A stretch of 64,000 nt of DNA from Boesenbergia rotunda. Lineage: Eukaryota; Streptophyta; Magnoliopsida; Zingiberales; Zingiberaceae. The notes below the pieces were generated by a model. The model did not search any database. It worked only from the letters and a program-made list of their open reading frames with translations, and was not told the origin of the DNA. The stretch spans positions 248,001 through 312,000 of the forward strand of contig JAGFNQ010005259.1 of the NCBI GenBank assembly GCA_024364735.1. The letters are read 5' to 3'. Shown piece after piece: positions 14,801-26,156 of the stretch (position 1 is its first letter; each line of letters opens with the position of its first letter). The translations under genes and the position numbers were made by a program.

Positions 14801-15393
14801 TTTCTTTGTTGCAGGAGCTGAAGAGATTCCCTAGTCTCCAAGCTGAACTTGCCGCTGCTTGTTATCAAGCACTCGAAAGGTTCCGTGAAGACAGCCGAAA
14901 GACTGTGATCCGATTGGTTGACATGGAAGCATCCTATTTGACAGTTGACTTCTTCAGAAAGCTCCCACAGGATATTGAGAAGACCGGGAATCCTTCCACT
15001 ATCAGTGCTGACCGGTACTCTGAAGGACACTTCAGGAGGATAGCCTCAAATGTATCCTCCTACATTGTAATGGTTTCTGAAATGCTCAAGAACACACTCC
15101 CGAAGGCTACAGTCCATTGTCAAGTCAGAGAAGCCAAACGCTCTTTGCTCAACCACTTCTACACCCAAATAGGACGAAAAGAGGTCCTTTATCTTTTCTA
15201 GAATTTATTCTGTGGAAGTATTTTTACATCGTAGTTTTATATATTAAATTTTCTCGTGATGCAGGGAAAGCAGCTATCTCAGATGTTGGATGAAGATCCT
15301 GCTCTAATGGAGCGCCGAGTGCAGTGTGCCAAGAGGCTGGAGCTATACAAAAATGCAAGAGATGAAATTGAGGCAGTATCTTGGGCTAGATAA
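5857..15393 (+). CDS. DRP1C: Dynamin-related protein 1 (DRP1C/E type), 15 exons
   Basis: Coding exons are 5857-5997, 6058-6121, 6224-6331, 8804-8905, 10850-10900, 10990-11051, 12371-12461, 12591-12655, 12757-12951, 13018-13137, 13228-13298, 14362-14587, 14687-14737, 14815-15183 and 15265-15393. All introns are GT-AG and phases join without a break to 614 residues plus stop, a usual length for plant DRP1. The N-terminus MTTMESLIGLVNRIQRAC is DRP1-like. GTPase motifs are present: G1 GGQSSGKSS (exons 1-2 junction), G3 DLPGLTKV (exon 5) and G4 TKLD (exon 8). The dynamin middle domain and GED follow, with no PH or proline-rich domain. Known family role: membrane scission in clathrin-mediated endocytosis and cell-plate formation. 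Intron 3 (2.5 kb) carries nested repeats. The gene looks intact; the choice between C and E paralogue is uncertain. Confidence 0.95.
6773..8625. repeat. Pair of inverted LTR-like repeats in DRP1 intron 3
   Basis: About 230 bases at 6773-7005 recur inverted at 8425-8625. The shared path includes GACAAGTCAAATCACTACC, AAGTTGATATTTTACTATA and an inner TATATAAA box (ATCCTATATAAATAG versus the reverse complement ATTCCTATATAAAC). The ends (TGTTAGATAATTATTATTGG) and TATA boxes look like Copia LTR 5' halves in opposite orientation. On the minus strand, TGATATCAATGCC near 8270 resembles a tRNA-Met primer site just after the right LTR. A hAT-like element sits between the arms. Whether this is one inverted element or two independent insertions is unresolved. 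Confidence 0.6.
7172..8025. mobile_element. hAT-like non-autonomous element nested in DRP1 intron 3
   Basis: The right terminus reads, as reverse complement, CAAGGTTCTAAAATTCGC; the left terminus is CTTTGTTCTAAAAATCAGC. Both subterminal zones are dense in GCCTAGGCG/CGCCTAGGC motifs. Flanks TTTTGTAC (7164-7171) and AATTGTAC (8026-8033) agree at 6 of 8 positions, consistent with an aged 8-bp target duplication. The interior is AT-rich with no transposase. Confidence 0.6.
11159..11503. mobile_element. Tourist-like MITE in DRP1 intron 6
   Basis: The left end GGCCATCTCCAATCG and the reverse complement of the right end GGGCAACTCCAATGG are inverted repeats. TAA flanks both sides (11156-11158 and 11504-11506). 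At 345 bp with no coding capacity, it fits a PIF/Harbinger-type MITE. Confidence 0.7.
11957..11996 (+). repeat. Head fragment of the 59.4-kb SINE-like family
   Basis: CACGGGATGGACTGATGGTTAG and TATAGTGTTGCC match the head of the repeat at 59641-59882. Only the A-box-like head remains, inside DRP1 intron 6. Confidence 0.4.
13926..14030 (+). repeat. 3' fragment of the 59.4-kb SINE-like family
   Basis: The blocks GTGATTTACCTCT, GGGGTGAGAG / GGGGCG and TGGGGTGAGCG followed by CATGATTATTTG correspond in order to the 3' half of the repeats at 59405-59882. It lies in DRP1 intron 11. Confidence 0.5.
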
Positions 15394-15862
15394 AGTTTAG
15401 GTTTAGGTTTAGGTTTTCTGGTCCATCATCTCCTTCTCATTTGCATATTAAGATCTTTCCTTCTTGTTGGCTTGTCTGTTTAGTATTTTCATTGTAAGAT
15501 TGTGTTTGTTTTGTAGCTGAAATATTTGAATTGATCCTTGGATGCATTGCTTTTTTTTTTTAAACCATTTTATGGAAATAGGTTAAATATAATTCAGTGG
15601 GAAGTGTTCTGGAGAATTTTAAGATTATTAAAATGTCCGGAAATTTTTATTTTTTATTTTTTATTTTGGTGATTGATGTAAACTTTTATATAAAAATACT
15701 AAACGAACAAATTAATACTTGGATTATATATATATAACTCTTGTGTCACTCATTTCGACCCGGTTCGTTTCGATTAACTCTACCTTGACAAACCCTCGAA
15801 CACTCTTCACGCACAATTGTTATTTGTTGCCCTTCATTTGCTGCTCCTTCCTCACCTTGTCC
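15394..15862. other. Spacer: DRP1 3'UTR and upstream region of the next gene
   Basis: Only 469 bases separate the DRP1 stop codon from the next start codon on the same strand. A T-rich 3'UTR runs to about 15560; the rest is AT-rich with a TATATATATAA stretch near 15727 that could serve as a TATA region. No further gene is seen. Confidence 0.5.
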
Positions 15863-18800
15863 ATGGCGACTACAGGATTCCATTTGGCCCGCCCCACATT
15901 CGGTACTCCGGTAGGAGCGGCAGCGAAACCCTTCCTGGCCTCCCGTTACTCCTCCACTCGGGTCCTAGCCTTCCGCCGAAGCGACCTCAATTCTTTCGCC
16001 CAGCGAGTGGCCTCCGGCGAGGTGCTGCGGGACGCGTGGCGGAGCGCCAACAATGGGATCGAGCAGCTTGCTTCCGAAGCTCGACGCACCGCCGAACGTC
16101 TCGACCGTCAATACTCACTCTCTCGCCGATTCGACTCCGCTACCCGCGCAGCTGTCGCACGAGTACGGGAGATCGATCAGGATCTGGGTATTGGGCGGCG
16201 GTGGAGGTCATTCTCCGTGGACTTCTCTAGAAATTGGCCTAGGGTTCGTGTTCTCCAATTTCGCTTGCGGCCCAGCATCGTTTTTTACCATCTATTTCCC
16301 CCCGTAATTCTTCTTATTTTATTCCTTTTTTTGTTCTTTCTTGCAGTACAGGAGAGAACTCAATACGTTTCTGCAAACACCACTTGGAAGAGGACTTGCT
16401 GTGAGTTCATTTATTCTTGATCCTCAATTCTCTTCGCCATTTCTTGGTGTTTGGTATTTTTACGATTGATTATCCATCTTGGATCATTGTCATAATCTAG
16501 TTTTATTTGCATTTTACAATTGGTAAATTTGGCTCTACTTCTGGGCTGTTCTTGTTGAAGGACTAAGCATTTTAGATAGCAAAAGATGATTCGCTCGCCC
16601 TAGCACCCCGCAATCCGTCTCTAGGCCGAAGGAGGTAAATCAGCATGGGTAGGGGAGGAGGTAAATCAGCGTGGGGAGGGGGCACACGGACCAAGCATTG
16701 TAGCTATTTATACGCAGATACACGCATGGACCACACTCAATAAATAATCTAATGCTTCTGTTTTTTTTTCTTTGCTCTATTTATGACTTTTGCTCGAGCA
16801 GTTAGCTTTCTGATCCCAAACTTGGTGCTAGCCGTACCCTTTTTATATGGCTGACTGATTATTATCTGACCATTCAGCTTGCCAAAACTTGTTGGTTCCT
16901 TCCTGGTCTGCCAACTTGCCTCCCTACGTTTTCTATATATTAATTAGTTTAGGATATTTATTAGATACTTTATAACATATTATTTTAAGCCAATTTTAAG
17001 CCAATTTTTGACTAAACCCGTGGCCTACCAACACGGGTTCGAGTCCTGGAAATAGCCTCTTACAAAGTAGAGTAAGGTGCGTACAATAGACCCTTCCCTG
17101 GGACCCCGAATGGCGGGAGCTTCATGCACTAGGTTGCCCTGTTTTTTTTCTCATCTAGCTATCTAGAGATTCAAAAAACTTATAAGCTTATGTATTTTGA
17201 TCAATCTATCTTTTATTTTGTTATGTCCTTGCAATTTATCTTGTTTTAGCTAAATCCATATCTAATCCGTGGAGAAGGAACACCAGTACTTTCTTCCATT
17301 TATTGGAGATAAGGATTACTCATTCTAGTACTATTGTTTGCTCATTTATTGTTCAGTCAGATTATTCAATATTCCCCTTCTCCCTGGAATTGCTGGATGA
17401 GAATACAGTCAAATTTTGCCCCTTGATAATTTTCAAAAACCATGGCCTCCACAAAGACAGAAATAATTCATGTATTTCCTTGAGATGGTATTGGTAACTA
17501 TGTTATCCTTCTTTTGGTCCCATGTCCCTGGAAATACTGGATGAGAATACAGTCAAATGTTGTCCTTTGATCATTTATTTGAGGAACCATGTCCTCCATG
17601 AAGACAAAAACAATTGATGTGTTTCTTTGAGATGGTATTGGTAACTATATTACTCTTGTTTTTGACATTACCACTACAGACTTGTAGGCAATAAGTGTTT
17701 CTGTGATAGCTTGATTGATTCTTCAGTTTTAGTAGTAGAAAAATTGCCCTTACATGGGCCATCCTCCAAGTCCTTGTTTTTTCTCCTAACAACACGTTTT
17801 TAGTGAGAACTAAACTAATTGGAGCTATCAGGCCAAATAGACTTCATATTTTACTTTGTGTAGTTTGGTGGAACCATCAAGGTTTTAGTTCATTGACATT
17901 AATGCTCAAAGTGTTATATGTGGTAGCTATAATGAATAAATTAAGGCATGCTATGCGAATTGCAATTGTAAAACATGTGCATTACTTTGAAACAGTCTAA
18001 TAAATACACTCTTCTGCTAGGAATAAATCCTATCTAGATTGGACATGCTTGAAGAAGTGGCTTCTTTCCTTTATATTAAAATAGTAGTTCTTGTTATTTT
18101 AAATCTTATCCAAAGTTTTGTTCTTGTTATTTTTAGTATTATCCAGACTTGTTGACTTGTTTGATATGCATGATGCTTAATTTTCCAATCTGTACATATT
18201 TACTATGCATTGGTAGTTTCATACTTTTATCTTGCTGCTCCTGCAGACTGTCTTCTTTTGTTGGTTTGCATTGTCTGGATGGCTGTTCAGATTTTTTATC
18301 CTTGCTACATGGATCTTACCATTTGCTGCTCCTCTTCTCATGGGAACACTTGCTAACAATTTTGCCATTCAGGTAATTTTCAATGCATTAAATGTTTGAT
18401 GTTTCTTTCATATGTTAATTATTGTCCATTTAGTTTTGAAGTAACAGTGCATTTCCCATATTCAGTTTCTTAACAGTCATTGATAGAATATATAGATGCT
18501 TTTTGAGTATTTTAATTGATCACTTACAACAAAAGTTTTTGTGTGGGAAGGGACCAATCTTTACATTTATATTATTACAATTTCCTCTTACATATAGGCA
18601 AGTGGACTCACTGATCCAAGTCCAACATGTGGACCTTAATTGGGAATAATGTTGTTTAAAATTTGAATATTGTTGCTTAAAACATCATAATTATTCTAGC
18701 ACCATGGTAAATATGCTGATCTTTGTCCTAAAAGGTTGAGTTTTTAGGAACAGAATAAGTATATATTTCGTTGTTACTATTTAAAGTGCAAAATGTAGTG

Positions 18801-20242
18801 AAGTCTTATTTTCACTGAAGTTGAATTGATTGAAGCGAGAGCCTGTATCTTTTATGATCTTTTTGGTTGTCTTTTTTTAGCAGATTTGTTCTGTCAGTTT
18901 TTCCTTGGTTGTTAAGTGGAGAAGAATATGAGTAGTTATTTACTTATCTGCAGGGATTGCCTTTTCATTGTTATATAAGTAATTTTGATTTGTATTTCTT
19001 CATTTAGTATCTCATAATTTGATATGCTTTAACTTCTGTATTCAAACTTCAATTAGCGACTTCCATTTATGCGCCTTGAGAGTTATCCTTTTCTTGAAAT
19101 CAAGTTGCACTGAAATAATAAATTTGAAAATGATAACACCAAGGACATAGTGTCAACTGGATCTGGTCGTTTAGTTGTCTTAGTGATTCTAGATAAGCTT
19201 TTGGTCAATGTTTTATATGTAATTTTCATTACTTGCAAATCTCAAACAGCTCCTAAAGATCGATCCAACATGAACCCCTAGATTTTAGTAGAACACACTT
19301 CAGCAAATGAAATGTGTGCCAATTTTCAATGACTCAATTAAATTGCTCCTGACCATCAAAATGTTCATTATTAACTCAGGGTAATTTGGACGAAGTTGAA
19401 GCAACGATAAACACCCAGGGCTAAGTTGAGATTCTTGTCCTTTTAAATTACAACACCGAACTTATTTAGGGGGTCAAACTTCATGAGTCAATCCGAAATC
19501 ATCCCTCTTGTTATAATGAAATTAGATTTACCCCATTTCCAACTGAATGGGCAATCTCCAACTGAATGAGACTGAAATGGACAGTTGGAAGGAACTGGTC
19601 TTTAACTAGAACATTGTCTTTAACTGTGGTAGCTTATCTTGTTTAAATAAGGTGATGTATCTTGCCATGAACTGAGCAACTCTCAATATTTTACTCTCTC
19701 ATCAATCAAGCTAAAGTTATTTGTAATGATCCAGAGTTTGTGATTGGCTATATGAATGCATCATAATTCATGTAGCATGTGTTGACTATATGACGCGAGT
19801 CATGGGCAATATAAGAACACGACTGATACTGCAGCAATTTGGATTTGTTAATCTGTTGCATAATTTAGTCCATACATTTTTTCACCACCATATTTGATTT
19901 AAATAACATCCTGCCTTAAAAGGAAAAGGCTTGTGAATTCTCGAGGAGAATTGTCAACCCAATGTATAATTGACATACTATTGTTATGAAGTGATTCCAA
20001 CCTTATTTTTCCTGCACTTCTTTCTACTAAGAATTAGGATCATAATAAATTCGTTCCCCTTCCAGGGTACATGCCCTGCTTGCAAGAGGAAGTTCATGGG
20101 CTCCCGATTCCAGATGATTCGTTGCACAGGCTGCGGCAACATTGTATGGCAGCCGAAAGACAACTCTTCAAGTGGTCGTTGGAATCCTTCCTCTAAAGCG
20201 TCTGAGCAGGACGTTATTGACATAGAAATTGAGGAGAAATAG
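15863..20242 (+). CDS. Zinc-ribbon membrane protein, 4 exons, function unknown
   Basis: Coding exons are 15863-16243, 16347-16400, 18247-18372 and 20066-20242. All introns are GT-AG in phase 0, giving 245 residues. The start ATG lies in CCATGG. Residues 1-60 are rich in A, S, R and T with almost no acidic residues, like a plastid transit peptide. Residues about 60-127 are charged and helical. Residues about 146-187 are hydrophobic and can form one or two membrane segments (rich in F, W, L). The last exon carries a zinc-ribbon-like CPAC (190-193) and CTGC (207-210), then an acidic C-terminal end. I do not recognise a named family. A plastid envelope or thylakoid protein with a small metal-binding tail is inference. 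Confidence 0.85.
17015..17150 (+). mobile_element. 5'-truncated Au-type SINE in intron 2
   Basis: The order of blocks fits the plant Au SINE family: a B-box-like GGGTTCGAGTCC, ATAGCCTCTTACA, GTAAGGTGCGTACAATAGAC, CCTTCCCTGGGACCCCG, GGCGGGAGCTTCATGCACT, then a GGTTGCCCTGTTTTTTTT end. The A-box part is degraded. It sits in the long intron of the zinc-ribbon protein gene. Confidence 0.8.
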
Positions 20243-20731
20243 TTGTCATAATTTTATAAAAGAAGGCTTGTCCTTCATTTGAAATGTTCTTTGCCCCCAA
20301 GTGTTTTGTACATGCAATTTACAAGAAGATTGAGGCATGATCTTACAATTCATGTAATGTAAAATGCCATGAGCTTTAGCATGGTGATCATCTCTTTTTG
20401 GTCGATACGCATATGTCATGTAATTGTAGAGTTAAAGGTTTCATTTGATTGGGTTCCCTATATTTAAATTATTGCCAGAGGTAAATCTTTTCTTTCTTTT
20501 TGTTTTCTTCACACATTGCAATTACTTTAATTTATTCGAACCCGATAAGCTCAGTTTGTGAATATGTACAAAATAAGCAGGTTAAAGAACTGGTAAATAA
20601 ATATAAATTAATCTTTGTCAAAGTATATTATTTAACTTAATTTTGAGTAAATAAAATTCTATTTCCGATTTCACCGGATCGAACATATTAAAAATCCAGG
20701 AAACTCGATCCGCTAACGGAGACGGCCGTAG

Positions 20732-21022
20732 ATGGTGAGCTTCTCCTTGCTTACGGACTTCAGTAGCTGCTTCTTTTCCTTATCTGCTCTTTTCTTCCAT
20801 GGCGATTGTGGTGGGATCGGTGCCATGGCGGTTCCGAGAATGCCGGAGAGTTCCCGCCTGGCCTCTTCGCGCCGCGTCGCCAGGAGCCGGATTTCTTTTG
20901 GAAGGAGATGGATCTTGAGGCCCTGGCAGGTTGCTGTGAGATCGATTTTTATAGCGGAAACGGGCGGAGACGCTCAATATTCTCGAGTTCCCGATAGTTG
21001 TTCTCTCAACCCGGCGAGCTGA
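20732..21022 (+). pseudogene. Possible first exon of the pyruvate kinase pseudogene
   Basis: A 96-residue open frame is Ser/Arg-rich with few acidic residues, like a plastid transit peptide, and includes ASSRRVARSR and WQVAVRSIF. It precedes the first recognisable pyruvate kinase exon by 400 bases. It ends in a stop codon without a clear splice donor, so the link is tentative. Confidence 0.3.
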
Positions 21023-21424
21023 TCTGACATTAATCTTTGAAATAGGAATATTTTGCATTCAGAGTTCGATTTTTCAATGTTAGTGTGCTAAGGAAATCAC
21101 TTTGCAAATTTAAGTGTGACATGTGGTTGTCTGGTTCCATTTTGTATTTACTGGTGAAGTCTAATCAAATTGCTTGTTTGTATTCCATTGGGTTTTTATG
21201 CGTATGCCTATGTCACCATCCTGGCTTGAAAATGCTAGTGCACAATTTCAAGTAAGTTTGGCCCCTGTACTTAAGTGATTCATTTCTGCTAAAATTTCCC
21301 ATACTCCATGCGGTTGCTGTTGTTGGATTTGGATTTTAATTCACGTGAAATAATGAAGTTGAATTATATGATTTGTACCTTCTCTCTGAACCTTAACTAA
21401 AGGAATTACTGTTGTGAGCTTCAG

Positions 21425-24400
21425 CCAGACACAGTAAATGAGACGGAGGCAGTTGCAGTCTTAAATCCTGAAAGGAAAACAAAGATAGTTTGCACGATTG
21501 GTCCCTCGTGAGATGATATGAAAACTGGCAGAGGCAGGAATGAATGTTGCAAGGCTTAATATGTCCATCCAATGGAGAACACGAATCACATCAGAAGATT
21601 ATTGAATTGGTAAAAGAATACACCGCTCAGTCCAAGGACAATGTTATTTCCATAATGCTGGATGCTAAGGTATGTGCCTCTTGTGAACATCACTTAGTTG
21701 CTAGTATGGACTTAGCAAGGTGTATTTCTAAAATTCTTGATATTGTTTGTATCCATTCTATTTGAGATTTGACTTATTATATGTTGGCAGAAGATGCAGT
21801 TACTCTTCTCTTGTCTGTTTATCTTGTATTCCGATTTGAAATTCTTGGTTCATGATATTTTCCAACTAGCATCGTATAACTGAAGGTGTTCATGCAATCA
21901 ACTAATATTCTATTAAGGGCTCAATATTTGCTTGAAATTACATGCATTGTACTCAAAATGTCTAAACTACAAACATAGAACAAGATGTCTTTCATCATTC
22001 AGTCATATGCTTACAAGGTTGCTTTGGTATTACCTAATATTGAGTTTTAATTATTAATAGGTGCACAAGGATTTCTGGCATCCTGAGACAAGTTCTCTAT
22101 TTTCATTTCCAATATATTTAATAGTAAGTTTTTTTTTCTTGCTTTTGTGGAAGAATGAGCATCTTCTTTGTTAAAAGTTAATGTTATTGTTTGAAGAAGT
22201 CAAAAAATTGATGACAAATTTGTTTTACTTTTCTTTCAATTCAAGTTCTTTTTTTTTTCCTTAAAGACAAAAATCTGGAAAATAACCTACCAAACGGTCA
22301 CCGGCTAATATGTTTGTCAATTTAGATCAGTATAGTCAAGGTTCACTGGATATTTGCTTGCTTATACTACTCTTTGTCCAAAGTGAAAGTAATTGAGCGT
22401 TGAAATAACTTCAATTTTCTGAGTGCCAAATGGCTGCGTATTTATAGTGCTCAAGTGTTTCTTAGATAAGCAATTCCCTGATTTTCTTTTGTGAAAAAAA
22501 TGGCGTTTCAGTTTATGATTTGCAGTTTTCTGAATGTTAGTACTGAAGGTTTAAACCTATTCTTTGTTTCTTATTTTTACATCAGATATTTTGTAACAAG
22601 ATAATGATTAATGACAGTAAATGAATGTTGCCTTCCTGATCTTTTGTCACAGCATTTCAAAGATTGATCTTTGTAACCTACCAGAATCAGAAATTTGTGG
22701 GGGGTTTTCCCTGGTATCTAAAACTATTCATTCAGTGGATCAAGAAGTTACACCAGAGCATGTGAATTAAAATCTTAAATCTATGCTAAGATAAATAGGA
22801 ATTCCTTTGCTCTTCAGGTCTCTTCCTTCAATTCATCATCTTATTTAAGTGAATACCATTCAGTATCATGCCTTCAATTGCATTTGCCGACATAATAGAC
22901 GAGGTGTATATTATTCTTAACAGAATACCTGCAAGCATTCAATAGGGCATGTTTGTGATGAATTTCATTGTTTGCTGAGAACACAAAAAATTTAAGAATA
23001 TCAATAGCCATGTGATTTTGAGTGTTCTGATTTACTAACTTGTCAATGAAAACTTCTTCCTTTGCCTGACAAGCATTAGACCCCCTTATGTGCATTATGG
23101 TGGAAGTTCTGTATTAGACCTGGTAAAAAAATTTATGTTCTTCTAGCACTGACATGTTATACTGGTTCTGTTTTCTTATTTGGTTCTCACCTTTAAAATG
23201 ACATCCACTGAAGAAATGCATGCTTTATCTTTTTAAGGAAAAAGGAGGTTTCCTCCCAATTAAAAGCAATTACAATGCGTAACAATTGAGCTATATCATT
23301 GGGCCCTATCTTGCTGACTGAAGGTCAAGAGTTCAATTTTACTATCAAAAAAGGAATCAGTGTAAACTATCATGATTTTGTTAATGATGTTGAAGTTGAT
23401 GGTGAGTATGCTTTTCAAATGGTTCTTCGTTTTAGATGTTTCATAAAACGTATATATGCTTTGATTGTGTAAATGCGTCTATAAAATTTATAAATCTGCA
23501 ATTAGTTTATAAGAGGATGATCATCTTGGTAATTAAAGAAGCCTTTTGAATGCATCAGTTATTCAATCATCAGCATAGATCTATGGTGGATGTATATCTG
23601 TGTCAATTACGGTGGCAAGTCAGGATGCTTAATGTTGTATGCAAAAAATGGTTGCCTTTTGTATTAATACGACACTGGTGCATTTAATTGTAATAACTGA
23701 AAAGGTGGTTTTTCATAGTTGAAATTTCGATTCCTGTCCACTATCTCTTTCTTCTTTCTATATCAGTTAGATTAGCATATGCTTTCTCATTATTTTTGTG
23801 CATTTTTGTGCATGGCTGTAGCTATATTAGTTCTTGTATATACCATCATGTTTAACATTAGTGGTATCTTTTAGGAGGAGTGATGTCGTTATCTGTGATA
23901 TCAAAGACTGCTGACACTGTCAAATTCAAAGTAATAGATAGCAGCGAACTGAAATCAAGACGCCACATAAATGTTAGGGGCAAAAATGCTACAATTCCAT
24001 CCATTACAGGTATTTTCCCCTTAATCTTCTCATCAAAGAATTGATACAAAATTTTCTTCCATCCTGAAATTCCCATTACATGTATATTTAATCACTTTTT
24101 GAGTTTGGTCTTCCTACAGAAGGACTTGGAAGATATTAAGTTTGACATGGAAACCAAGTTGATTGTTACACCGTATCATTTATTAAAGATGCCAAAGTGA
24201 TACATGAAGTTAAAGACTATCTGAAAAGTAAAATTTCTGACTAGAGCCTGCATTTAAGTTGTTTATAGATCTATTCTCTATACAACAATCAAAACATTTT
24301 TCTTTGTTTTTGCTACCTGCAAGGTTACAATGCTGATATACACATCATCCCCAATTATATCGGCTTCAGATGGGGTAAGAAATCTTGATTGATGTTCATT

Positions 24401-25871
24401 TATGGCTAAAAGAAGATTTACTGTCCAATCAGTTGCTGGTTCCTTGTCATTTTTTTTCTCTTGAAACTCTGTAGGCAATGGCAGCGACTTGTGGAGACCT
24501 TGGCGCTGAACTTCCAAATGAGGATGTTCCCTTGCTGCAGGTGAAATGCTTACTGGTTATATATTTTAAAATTTTGTTTTTTTTCCTTTTTAGTTTGAAC
24601 CATTGAATCTCAATTATGGATTCGAGTGGAAGCACATAACTGCCATGTTCTTATATCCTCAACTGGTTACTATTGCATCTTGAACTCATATTATATCAGT
24701 ATTTTATAATAAAATGGAAGACGAAATAACTATCTATCTTTTATTGTGGACACAAAATGCTTTTGCCTGTGTTTTAAAGTCCATAAAACAAGATTAAAAT
24801 CAATCTTCTTAACAGATGCCAGTGAATGAAATACTAAAGAAATAAAAAAAAATATTACAACATTTTAGTAGGAAAAAGATGAGTAGAAGATGAAATCCAG
24901 AACAAGGAATTGATAAAAATCCAAAATCTTGCTTAACAGATGCCATGATTGTCCTGACAGAGTGGCAGCTCCGATGCCGAGTGAGCTCCAGCAGCAGTAG
25001 GACGTTCTCGACCGGGAGTTGCTGAGGCCTGCGCAGCGCAGTTTCCTTGAAACAGATTCGTCCTCCTCCGGCGGTGCTTCGAGCTCAGATGGACTTCCGT
25101 CTCTCAGGATACAACAGCAGACCACGGCACAACGGAGCACTCGTTGTCGTGGCGAACTGAGGAGTACCCGACTGCTATCAGCGGGTCGGAGCGAGGTGGA
25201 GTGGAGAAGAATTTCGCATGCGTCTCTGCCTGTGCGTCTCTGCCTTTGCTCTCGTCACGCCTTCTTTTATAGGCTCAGACCTCGCAGTATTAAATGACGA
25301 ATTAATCGTCATTTAATGGCATTTACCCGACCAGATCCAAGCGTGATCTCGCATTAAACAAAATTAATGCATCAGTTACATTCGAGCAAAAATTTGGCTC
25401 ATCTGCTTGACAAATTTTGCCCCGACCGGTCCGACATTCGACGTGCGCGGTCTGCATGCACACGAGTTCACTTGGTTCGACCTGCGCACCAGCTAGAGAG
25501 AGCCCTCCCCTAGCATTTGTTCACAACTACATGCTTGTGATACAATATAAACCAAATATTTTGCCTTAAACTCTCAATGTGGACAAAGCCCTTCAAGGGG
25601 TTTTACTCTTCACTTCTACTAAGAAAAGTCTGTGGATAATTCACTCTTTCCATTACACATATATCCAGATAATGCCGTGCAGTCTGAAAATCAAACAATC
25701 TCTTCTTTAGTAGGAGGAGATGACTAGAAAATGTAGAAGCATTGGAAAACCAGAAATTGTAGCAACAATATGTTAGCAATTGCATGATAAACCATCCAAC
25801 CAAGTTGCTGATATTGCAATTACAGAAGGTGCAGTTGCCATAATGCTGTCGGGTGAAACTGCACACGGAAA
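21425..25871 (+). pseudogene. Decayed plastid-type pyruvate kinase gene
   Basis: Exon-like remnants in correct order match the plastid pyruvate kinase beta family: 21425-21669 (ETEAVAVLNPERKTKIVCTIGPS, then REMI-stop-KLAEAGMNVARLNMS and later SHQKIIELVKEY), about 23325-23401 (GQEFNFTIKKG, DFVNDVEV), 23874-24009 (GGVMSL, LKSRRHINVRGK), about 24120-24240 (KDLEDIKF, KDAKVIHEVKDYLKS), 24326-24375 (NADIHI, SASDG), 24476-24540 (GDLGAELPNEDVPLLQ) and about 25795-25871 (VADIAITEGAVAIMLSGETAHGK). Several retain splice donors, so it derived from a genomic copy and not from cDNA. A Trp-to-TGA stop, frameshifts, internal deletions and missing exons make it non-functional. An LTR fragment lies between the last two remnants, and the C-terminal third is absent. 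Confidence 0.87.
24870..25545 (-). mobile_element. LTR fragment inserted in the pyruvate kinase pseudogene
   Basis: GC-rich sequence unlike its AT-rich surroundings. On the minus strand GAGCCTATAAAAGAAGGCG looks like an LTR promoter with downstream transcribed leader. No internal retroelement domains are present, so it is a solo or truncated LTR. The borders are estimated from composition. Confidence 0.45.
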
Positions 25872-26156
25872 GTAAGTTAGGACATTTATATGTCTTATGC
25901 TTTCTTGATTCAACAATTTGTTTCTGAATTTGTATGGCAACAAAAGGTGTAGAGCTGGACTAATTTTTTACTGACAAAGTTATGCAAGAAATAGAATTAA
26001 ACAATAATAAAGAGCAAAGATTCTGAATGAAGGAAGGAATAAAGCATAGATTCTCTGGTTCTTCTTTATCAATAGATCGAAGCAACAATCGAGCATGCAA
26101 AGACGAATCTGATAGATCAAAGCAACAAATTAAGCATCTCTTCTTCCTCCTTAATC
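25872..26156. promoter_or_regulatory. Upstream region of the tetraspanin gene
   Basis: There are 285 bases between the last pyruvate kinase remnant and the tetraspanin ATG. AT-rich, with repeated AGATC(A/G)AAGCAACAA copies at 26076-26130. No clear TATA box. The promoter must be short or must extend into pseudogene remains. Confidence 0.35.
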
